A stretch of 64,000 nucleotides of DNA from JABDOU01 sp041567895 (GTDB lineage: Bacteria > Actinomycetota > Acidimicrobiia > Spongiisociales > SHLN01). Made by a program: the position numbers and the translations under genes. The stretch is from NCBI GenBank assembly GCA_041567895.1, contig JBFGAX010000007.1, positions 1 through 64,000 on the forward strand. The letters are read 5' to 3'. This document shows positions 51,523-58,239 of this stretch, piece by piece (position 1 is the first letter of the stretch; the number at the start of each line of letters is the position of its first letter). Under the pieces are notes generated by a model. That model was not told where the DNA came from and did no database searches. It saw only the letters and a list, made by a program, of their open reading frames with translations.

Positions 51523-52445
51523 CCGAACCGTCCTGTGATGTAGTCCTCGGTCCGCTTCTCCGCGGGATTCGTGAAGATCGCGCTGGTCTCGTCGAATTCT
51601 ACGAGTACGCCGGTTCGCTGCCCGGTCTCGTCCATGTCGACCGTGAAGAAGGCGGTCCGATCGCTCACGCGTGCCGCTTGCTGCATGTTGTGGGTGACAA
51701 TGACGATGGAGTAGTCCTCCTTCAAATCTTGCATGAGGTCTTCGATCCGCAGGGTTGCAATGGGATCGAGCGCCGAGGCAGGTTCATCCATGAGCAGCAC
51801 ATCCGGGCTCGTGGCAATAGCGCGAGCAATGCAGAGACGCTGCTGTTGGCCACCCGATAGCGCATAGGCGGAGTCCTTCAGTTTGTCTTTCACCTCTTCC
51901 CACAGGGCCGCTCTGGTGAGTGCCTGTTCGACGAGCACGTCGAGATCTCCCTTGAACCCGGCAATTGTCGGGCCAAAGGCAACGTTGTCATAAATCGACT
52001 TCGGGAAGGGGTTCGGCTTCTGAAACACCATTCCGATGTGGCGGCGGACCTGAACCGGATCTACTTCACTCCCGTAGAGATCGATGCCGTGGTAGCGAAT
52101 CGAGCCCGACACTCTGGCAATCTCAATCAAATCGTTCATGCGGTTGAAGCACCGCAGCACGGTGCTTTTCCCGCAACCGGAAGGACCGATGAGAGCCGTG
52201 ATCTCGTTGCGGCGTATCTGAATCCCGACGTCTCTTACGGCGTGAAAATCGCCGTAGTGAACGTTCAACTCCTCCACGTCGAAGACAACCGGGCTTTCGA
52301 TGGGAGCGTGATCGGACCTGTTCACGGCGCCCCCCATCAGCCGAGAGGCTGCGGTGCCGGTGTCGGTCCTGGCGAGCTGCGACCTCACTCCGGGCTCGAG
52401 TACGTCGGGCTGGTTCATGTCAATCTCCGTTTCGTCGTTCACCAT
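51519..52445 (-). CDS. pstB: Phosphate ABC transporter ATP-binding protein PstB
   Basis: 308 aa. Walker A GPSGCGKST (87-95), the PstB-specific RCFNRMNDLIE, Q-loop MVFQKPNPFPKSIYDN, signature LSGGQQQRL, Walker B VLLMDEPASALDP and the C-terminal TEDYITGRFG, which is diagnostic. The first 50 residues are a hydrophilic extension beyond the usual 250-residue protein; ATG 52418 (MNQPDVLEPG) could be the true start. It overlaps pstA by 7 bp and phoU by 4 bp. Confidence 0.96.
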   Translation of the reverse strand: MVNDETEIDMNQPDVLEPGVRSQLARTDTGTAASRLMGGAVNRSDHAPIESPVVFDVEELNVHYGDFHAVRDVGIQIRRNEITALIGPSGCGKSTVLRCFNRMNDLIEIARVSGSIRYHGIDLYGSEVDPVQVRRHIGMVFQKPNPFPKSIYDNVAFGPTIAGFKGDLDVLVEQALTRAALWEEVKDKLKDSAYALSGGQQQRLCIARAIATSPDVLLMDEPASALDPIATLRIEDLMQDLKEDYSIVIVTHNMQQAARVSDRTAFFTVDMDETGQRTGVLVEFDETSAIFTNPAEKRTEDYITGRFG

Positions 52446-53395
52446 CGCCGCTCATACCGATTCCTCAAGATCACGGAACTTCCGTTCGCCACGAACAACA
52501 CGACGAGCAGAACCAGGATTGCAGCGGGCGCCAGGTTCTCTTTGAAAACGGGATCCGTCTGCCGGCTCCACGAGAGAACGACAGCGGGCAGAGCCGTGTA
52601 CGTGCCGGTTAGCCGGTCGATCAGGCCCGCCGACCCGGCGCTGAAAAAGCCGGTTGCAACGCCAATGACCAGTAAAGGAGCGGTTTCGCCGAATGCCCGT
52701 GCCAGGGCGAGGACGGTTCCTGTCAATATGCCCGGCGTCGCAATCGGAAGCGTGTGGTGCCGAATCACTTCCCATTGGGTCGCACCCACGCCAAATCCAG
52801 CCTCCCGAATCGTGTCTGGCACAGCCCGGAGCGCCTCAGACGCGGTGATGATGATTACGGGCAGGACGAGGACCGCCAGCGTGATCCCGGCCGCGATCAC
52901 GTTCCGCCCGGCTGTGGTATCGGGACCACCAAGGCCAATGGCGTCGACGAGTCGCACGAACACGGCCAATCCGAGAAGTCCGTACACGATGGATGGCACT
53001 CCCGCCAGATTCCGGATATTCGTTTGGAGAAACCTGGTGAGGGTGTTGTTCGGCGCGTATTCCTCGAGGTAGATGGCGGTCCCGATCCCAAGTGGAAAGG
53101 CGACGGTTGCCACGATGACCGTGATACCGATCGATCCGAGGAGCGCTGTCCACACGCCTGCGGTTGCCGGGTCGAGGCTGATCCCCGATGTGATGAAGTC
53201 AAGACCGCGCTCGCGAAAGACCGGCACAGCTCCGATCACGATGTCTGCAAGGAGCGTCACGAGAATGAGCAACGATGCGAGCAGCAGGAGAAGCAAGGTT
53301 GCCTCGAACGCAATTCCAGCCGGATTGAAGCGGCGGCCCTCCAACGATCGGCGCATCGCAGCGGCGGTGTCGAGCGTCTCGGTGCGGCCCATCAT
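52439..53395 (-). CDS. pstA: Phosphate ABC transporter permease PstA
   Basis: 318 aa inner-membrane permease with about six helices. Typical blocks are LGIGTAIYLEEYAP, RNLAGVPSIVYGLLGLAVFV and the EAA loop EALRAVPDTIREAGFGVGATQWEVIRHHTLP. It pairs with PstC. The start touches the pstC stop at 53395, and the 3' end overlaps pstB. Confidence 0.95.
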   Translation of the reverse strand: MMGRTETLDTAAAMRRSLEGRRFNPAGIAFEATLLLLLLASLLILVTLLADIVIGAVPVFRERGLDFITSGISLDPATAGVWTALLGSIGITVIVATVAFPLGIGTAIYLEEYAPNNTLTRFLQTNIRNLAGVPSIVYGLLGLAVFVRLVDAIGLGGPDTTAGRNVIAAGITLAVLVLPVIIITASEALRAVPDTIREAGFGVGATQWEVIRHHTLPIATPGILTGTVLALARAFGETAPLLVIGVATGFFSAGSAGLIDRLTGTYTALPAVVLSWSRQTDPVFKENLAPAAILVLLVVLFVANGSSVILRNRYERRW

Positions 53396-54333
53396 CAGTA
53401 TTTCTGCCTGACCCGTTGGACAAAGCGGTCACTCATCCAGTTGAGCACCAGGGTGATGAAGAACAGGGTGATGCCGAGGGCGAAGACTCCTTCAAATGCG
53501 AGCGCTTCACCGGCCACCTGATCCGAACCGGTTGCCACCGAAGCGATAGCTGCGGTGAGGGTCGTACCAGAGTCGAGGGGGTTCCACGTTCGCAGCGCCC
53601 CTCCGACCGCTCCGGCGGCCATGAACGTGACCATGGTTTCTCCGATAGCGCGCGACAGACCGAGGATGAGCGACGCCATGATGCCGGAAACAGCGCCCGG
53701 GATCACGACCCTGCGGATCGTCGTTGACTTCTTGGCACCAAGCCCAAAGGAAGCCTCTCGCAGTGCCTGTGGCACCGCACGCAGCGCGTCCTCCGATACG
53801 GAGGCGACGAGCGGTGTGACCAGGATCCCGACGCCGATGGCGGCGGTGAGGAGGGTGGCCGGCTTTGGCGAGTTGAGGAGCTCGACCACGATGTTGGGGC
53901 CAATCCACAGCAACGCGAAGAAGCCGAGAACGACCGACGGGATTCCCGCCAGAATCTCCAGCACCGGCTTCAACAACCGTCGCATTCGCGGGTTGGCGTA
54001 CTCGGCAAGGTAGATGGCGGCTCCCAGCCCGAGAGGTGTAGCCACCACCATTGCGAGGAGCGACATGACCAGTGTGCCGGCTACGGGCGTGAGTAAATCG
54101 AATCGGTTGCGTCGCGGAAACCAGCCGACATCGAGCAGCGCCCCCTTGTCCACGTTCGCAAAGAAGCTTGCGGCGTTACCGAGGAGTGATGCCACGATGG
54201 CGATACTGATCACGACAGAAACGATCGCCATGCTGAGGAACAGGCGGCGGACGCGCTGTTCCCTGCGAAGCCTGCGGGGTTCTCCTCGCAGATCCACCGG
54301 GCCGCTTGTCGCCGTCATGCTTGTCGCCGTCAT
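53395..54333 (-). CDS. pstC: Phosphate ABC transporter permease PstC
   Basis: 312 aa permease. After a basic N-terminus come membrane helices with LGLGAAIYLAEYANPRMRRLLKPVLEILAGIPSVVLGFFAL and the EAA loop DALRAVPQALREASFGLGA, then SRAIGETMVTFMAAG. ATG 54333 is chosen for AAGG 8 nt upstream; ATG 54318 inside the repeated MTATS sequence is possible. A longer in-frame start lies within pstS and is rejected. Confidence 0.95.
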   Translation of the reverse strand: MTATSMTATSGPVDLRGEPRRLRREQRVRRLFLSMAIVSVVISIAIVASLLGNAASFFANVDKGALLDVGWFPRRNRFDLLTPVAGTLVMSLLAMVVATPLGLGAAIYLAEYANPRMRRLLKPVLEILAGIPSVVLGFFALLWIGPNIVVELLNSPKPATLLTAAIGVGILVTPLVASVSEDALRAVPQALREASFGLGAKKSTTIRRVVIPGAVSGIMASLILGLSRAIGETMVTFMAAGAVGGALRTWNPLDSGTTLTAAIASVATGSDQVAGEALAFEGVFALGITLFFITLVLNWMSDRFVQRVRQKY

Positions 54334-54361
54334 GGTGCTGGCCTTGCCATGCTCTCTCGGC

Positions 54362-55348
54362 CTATCGGCTTTCCCAAGCGGCGATGGTCCCGGCGTAGTC
54401 GGAGAGAGCGACGTAGCCCGTCTCCGGTACCGACGCCAGACCTTCGGTTGAGAGAAAGAAGTCGACGTACTCGGCAAGCTCGGGCTTTTCCGCGGCTTTG
54501 ATCGTGTTGACGTAGATGTACAGCGGACGCGCCAGCGGATAGCTGCCGTCGGCAATCGTGACCTCGGTTGGCTCGACACATCCGCCGGTGCCGTCGTCCA
54601 CTGCGAGAGCCACAACTTTGTCCTGATTCTCGAAGTAGAAGGCGTAACCCACCCAGCCGAGAGACGTTTCGGAGCCGGCGATGCCGTCGATGATCACGTT
54701 GTCGTTCGGCGACGCAACGTAATCGAGACGAGCAGCGTGCTCGACCCCACGTTCCTCGGCCAGATCCTCGATCACGAACTCGACGAACGTGTCGTAGGTG
54801 CCAGATTCCTCGCCGGGCGCGGTGATGACAAGGGGTGCGTCCGGGTAGGGCGCGTGACCGGCTCCGAGCTCGCTTGCCAATGAGTTTGCGTCGGACCAGG
54901 AATCGAATCCGAGTGATTCAGGCCCCATGAGTGCGTAGAGATCTCTGAAATCGAGACATGTGATCGTTCCATTCGCCGGGGATGTGAGCACCGAGAGCCC
55001 GTCGATCGCCACGATCAACTCCACGTACTCGACGCCGTTTGCAGCGCAATCTTCGGCCTCGGATTCCTTGATGGCTCTCGATGCATCGGAGATATCGGTC
55101 TGGCCCTCGCAGAACTTCTTGAAGCCATCACCTGTGCCAGGCCCCTCAACAGACATCGTGATGCCGGGATTGGCGGCCGAAAACTTTTCTGCGTTCCGAG
55201 CAGAGATGGGCTCCACCGTCGACGACCCGGATATCACAATCGATCCGCCGCCCCCACCAGAGGTCACCTCCTCAGCGTCGACCCCACCACACGCCGCTCC
55301 CGCAAGTGCCAACGCCACGATGCACGATATCCACGACTTCGGATCCAT
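54362..55348 (-). CDS. pstS: Phosphate-binding lipoprotein PstS
   Basis: 328 aa. A lipoprotein leader with lipobox ALAGAAC is followed by a Gly-rich spacer and a periplasmic-binding fold. Phosphate contacts expected for PstS are visible: SGSSTVEPI, DISDASRAIKESE and APGEESGTYDTF. ATG 55348 has GGAGGAG just upstream. It is the first gene of pstSCAB-phoU-phoB-phoR and lies behind an array of Pho-type repeats; a TAGCTT -10 on the minus strand is at 55377-55382. Confidence 0.95.
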   Translation of the reverse strand: MDPKSWISCIVALALAGAACGGVDAEEVTSGGGGGSIVISGSSTVEPISARNAEKFSAANPGITMSVEGPGTGDGFKKFCEGQTDISDASRAIKESEAEDCAANGVEYVELIVAIDGLSVLTSPANGTITCLDFRDLYALMGPESLGFDSWSDANSLASELGAGHAPYPDAPLVITAPGEESGTYDTFVEFVIEDLAEERGVEHAARLDYVASPNDNVIIDGIAGSETSLGWVGYAFYFENQDKVVALAVDDGTGGCVEPTEVTIADGSYPLARPLYIYVNTIKAAEKPELAEYVDFFLSTEGLASVPETGYVALSDYAGTIAAWESR

Positions 55349-55376
55349 CTGCTCCTCCGGTTTCGTTTCGATGTGC

Positions 55377-55432
55377 AAGCTACGGAGGCCGGGTAACCGG
55401 TTCGGTGAAGTCGGGTTACCGGAACATGAACG
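55377..55432 (-). promoter_or_regulatory. pstS promoter with PHO-box-like direct repeats
   Basis: Read on the minus strand, GTTCATG, GGTAACC, CTTCACC and GGTTACC recur about every 11 nt (55391-55432), matching actinobacterial PHO boxes of the GTTCACC type. They end 8 bp upstream of the -10 TAGCTT (55377-55382), in the position of an activator that replaces the -35. Confidence 0.72.
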
Positions 55433-55484
55433 TTCGGAGCGACTGATTTCTCATCCGAGGCTGCGCCCGGCTGAGACGTCCCGG

Positions 55485-55490
55485 TACTAT
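55485..55490 (+). promoter_or_regulatory. -10 box (TACTAT) of the ygfK-xdhD-ssnA operon
   Basis: TACTAT lies 3 bp before operator B, so the expected transcription start falls within the palindrome. The GTG start is 31 nt downstream, after an AGGAAG ribosome site. Confidence 0.6.
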
Positions 55491-55493
55491 TGT

Positions 55494-55508
55494 TTTACAA
55501 AATGTAAA
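55494..55508. promoter_or_regulatory. Palindromic operator B (TTTACA-AAA-TGTAAA)
   Basis: A perfect 6-bp inverted repeat with 3-nt spacer, overlapping the transcription start of the ygfK-type operon. It differs from operator A (44195-44211) at one of 15 central positions. Location fits a repressor that is released by a pathway intermediate. Confidence 0.82.
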
Positions 55509-55521
55509 GACAGGAAGTTTC

Positions 55522-57309
55522 GTGACCGCAACCACCGACCCGCCCCTCACGCAGCCACCGTTGACGCCATATTCGCTGGAGGTCCTGCTCGATCGGATCT
55601 CAGACGAATGGCACGACCGCAAACAGATCTTCGATTTGCCGACCGCCCGCATCTGGTCCCCGGATCCGGAGTTTGACCTGTCGTTCGAGTTTCTAGGGCG
55701 TCCCGCCGCCTCTCCCATCGGACCCGCCGCCGGACCGCACAGCCAGCTCGCTCAAAACATCATCCTGGCCTGGCTTGGTGGTGCGCGCATGTTCGAGCTC
55801 AAAACCGTGCAGATCATGGACGAACTCGAAATCGGCCGTCCCTGCATCGACATGGAAACCATCGGCTTCAACATCGAGTGGAGCCAGGAACTCAAGATAA
55901 AGCAGTCACTGGAGGAATACGTCAAGGCGTGGATGGTCATAGAGATCCTCAAACACTGGAAGCCGATTCATCCCTATATCGGTGAGAACTCCGGTCCGTT
56001 CGTGTTCGATCTGTCTGTCGGCTATGACCTGGCCGGCATCTCGACGCCCGAAGTCTCCTTCTTCATCGAATCGATGATGGACGCCACCGACGAAATCGAT
56101 CGCCTCCGGCCGCAGCTGACTGGCCACTTCGCCAAGTTTGCGGGCTTCCACTTCGAACCAAGGATCGCCGACACCGTGACGCTTTCGACATTCCATGGAT
56201 GTCCACCGGAGGAAATCGAAGGCATAACCAAGTATCTGATGGAGCACCACAACCTCGATGTCGTGGTCAAGCTCAACCCGACCTTGCTCGGATTCGGAAA
56301 CGTCGTTGACATCCTCCAAAAACAACTGGGCTACGAGCACATTCGTCTCAGCCGCGACTCGTTTGTCGACGATCTGCAGTTCCCGAGAGCCATCGAGCTG
56401 ATTCAGGATCTACGCGACTTCGCCAGGCAGCGCGGTCGCAAATTCGGCATCAAGCTCACGAACACGCTCGTCGTCCAGAACGACAAGGGCTTTCTGCCAG
56501 ACGACCCCATGTACCTGTCGGGTCCGCCCTTACATGTTCTCGCCACCGCGCTGCTCGACGAGCTGATCAACACGCTCCCGAACAACACCCTTATGGTCGA
56601 AGGCCACGCAGGCGACGTGCAGGTGAGCTGGTCGGCCGGCATCACGCGCGAGAACTTTGCAACGTCGATCGGAATGGGAGTGGCGCCCGCCACCGTCTGT
56701 TCCGACCTGTTGCAGCCTGGCGGATACGGGCGGATCAAACCGATGCTCAAACGCCTGACGGACAACATGAAGGAAGCGGGAGTCACGGATCTTGCGGAAT
56801 GGCGCAGACACGAGTGGGAGCGAGCGAAGGCCGCGGGGTTCCTGGGTCCGGTCGAAGCCCATGTTCATGCGCTGACCAAAGGTGGGTTGCGAGAAAAGTA
56901 CCACCACGACGCTCACCAGGATGGGCCCAGACGGGTCGATCATGTGCTCGAGATGTGGGGTTGTGTTGCGTGCAATTTCTGCGTCACGGTGTGCCCGAAC
57001 GACGCGTTCACAAAGATCCCGACCCCGGCCGGCATGGAGGTCGATGGGCGCCAGCAATACGTCGTTCTGGTCGAGCAATGCAACGAGTGCGGCAATTGCA
57101 TGGTGTTCTGCCCGGAAGAAGGCGACCCCGCTCAGATCAAGCCCAGGTTGTTTTTCGACGAGAGCCGCTTCGCCGCTCAATCCGGTCAGGCCTTCCTCCT
57201 GTCGAAGGACAACGGAGGTTTTTCCATAACTGCTACCCCGCAAGCCGAGTCGGAGGTGCCAGTATTGAGGGAGCTACTGGAACAAGGAGGCAAGGCCATC
57301 ACCGGCTGA
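55522..57309 (+). CDS. ygfK: YgfK-like iron-sulfur oxidoreductase subunit, short form
   Basis: 595 aa. The sequence resembles the N-terminal half of E. coli YgfK: a dihydroorotate/dihydropyrimidine dehydrogenase-like barrel (IGPAAGPHSQLAQNI, FELKTVQIMDELEI, STFHGCPPEEIEGI, KLNPTLLGFG, NDKGFLPDDPMYLSG). Two 4Fe-4S clusters follow, with Cys481/484/487/491 and Cys520/523/526/530. The roughly 400-residue GltD-like FAD/NAD(P) region of E. coli YgfK (1032 aa) is missing, so electrons must come from or go to another partner, perhaps ferredoxin. It starts with GTG 55522 after AGGAAG and is first in an operon with carbamoylase, XdhD and SsnA homologues. Confidence 0.87.
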   Translation: MTATTDPPLTQPPLTPYSLEVLLDRISDEWHDRKQIFDLPTARIWSPDPEFDLSFEFLGRPAASPIGPAAGPHSQLAQNIILAWLGGARMFELKTVQIMDELEIGRPCIDMETIGFNIEWSQELKIKQSLEEYVKAWMVIEILKHWKPIHPYIGENSGPFVFDLSVGYDLAGISTPEVSFFIESMMDATDEIDRLRPQLTGHFAKFAGFHFEPRIADTVTLSTFHGCPPEEIEGITKYLMEHHNLDVVVKLNPTLLGFGNVVDILQKQLGYEHIRLSRDSFVDDLQFPRAIELIQDLRDFARQRGRKFGIKLTNTLVVQNDKGFLPDDPMYLSGPPLHVLATALLDELINTLPNNTLMVEGHAGDVQVSWSAGITRENFATSIGMGVAPATVCSDLLQPGGYGRIKPMLKRLTDNMKEAGVTDLAEWRRHEWERAKAAGFLGPVEAHVHALTKGGLREKYHHDAHQDGPRRVDHVLEMWGCVACNFCVTVCPNDAFTKIPTPAGMEVDGRQQYVVLVEQCNECGNCMVFCPEEGDPAQIKPRLFFDESRFAAQSGQAFLLSKDNGGFSITATPQAESEVPVLRELLEQGGKAITG

Positions 57310-57312
57310 ACT

Positions 57313-58239
57313 ATGCGTCTGCTCACGGTCGCCGCCGCACAAATGGGTCCGATCGCAGCCGACGAGAGCCGCGAAGCTGTCGTCGACCGCCTGCTGGCTC
57401 TCATGAACACCGCCTCCGGGCGCGGTGCAGATCTCGTCGTGTATCCCGAGCTCGCGCTGACCACGTTCTTCCCCCGCTGGCACATGGAGTTGTCCGAAGC
57501 CGATCACTACTACGAAACCGAGATGCCCGGTCCGGCCACCAAAGTGCTCTTCGATGAGGCCAAGCGGCTCGGCATCGGGTTCTGCCTTGGCTACGCCGCA
57601 TTGACTGCCGAGGGTCGCCGATTCAACGTCTACCACCTCGTCGACAAGGCAGGCGAGACCGTTGGCATTTTTCAAAAGGTGCACATCCCCGGTCACGACG
57701 AGTACGAGCCGTGGCGGGAATTCCAGCATGCTGAACGTCACTATTTCGAACCAGGCGACGACTTCCCGGTGTGGCGAGCCTTTGATGGGATCGTCGGCAT
57801 GGCCATCTGCAACGACCGCCGCTGGCCCGAGACGTACCGGGTCATGGGCATGCAAGGAGCCGAACTGATCCTGATCGGCTACAACACACCTCTCCACTAT
57901 GCGCCTGATCCGACCCAAAACGCGCTAGCCGGCTTTCACAACGCTCTCGTGATGCAGTCGGGCGCCTATCAGAACGGCGCCTTCGTCGTCGGCGTCGCCA
58001 AAGGTGGAATCGAGGAGGGAGTCGATTCGCTCGCCCAGAGCATGATCGTCGCACCCTCGGGCCAGATCATTGCCCAATGCATCACGACCGGTGACGAGGT
58101 AGCGGTCGCCACCATCGACCTCGATTTCACGAAGACCTACAAACACACCCTCTTCGATTTTGCTAAATATCGCGTTCCGAACGCGTACCGACGGATCACC
58201 GAGCAAACCGGTGTCGAGTTACCCCCGGAGAAACCCTGA
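57313..58239 (+). CDS. hyuC: N-carbamoyl-D-amino acid amidohydrolase
   Basis: 308 aa; close throughout to Agrobacterium D-carbamoylase (304 aa). Catalytic residues are Glu46 (YPELALTTFFPRW), Lys122 (QKVHIPGH) and Cys166 (AICNDRRWPE). Specific blocks YYETEMPGP, RYFEPGD-like HYFEPGDDFPV and MQSGAYQNGAFV distinguish it from the beta-ureidopropionase-like enzyme at 43332. It hydrolyses N-carbamoyl amino acids to amino acid, CO2 and ammonia. It begins 3 bp after the YgfK stop and its stop shares a base with the next start (TGATG). Confidence 0.92.
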   Translation: MRLLTVAAAQMGPIAADESREAVVDRLLALMNTASGRGADLVVYPELALTTFFPRWHMELSEADHYYETEMPGPATKVLFDEAKRLGIGFCLGYAALTAEGRRFNVYHLVDKAGETVGIFQKVHIPGHDEYEPWREFQHAERHYFEPGDDFPVWRAFDGIVGMAICNDRRWPETYRVMGMQGAELILIGYNTPLHYAPDPTQNALAGFHNALVMQSGAYQNGAFVVGVAKGGIEEGVDSLAQSMIVAPSGQIIAQCITTGDEVAVATIDLDFTKTYKHTLFDFAKYRVPNAYRRITEQTGVELPPEKP

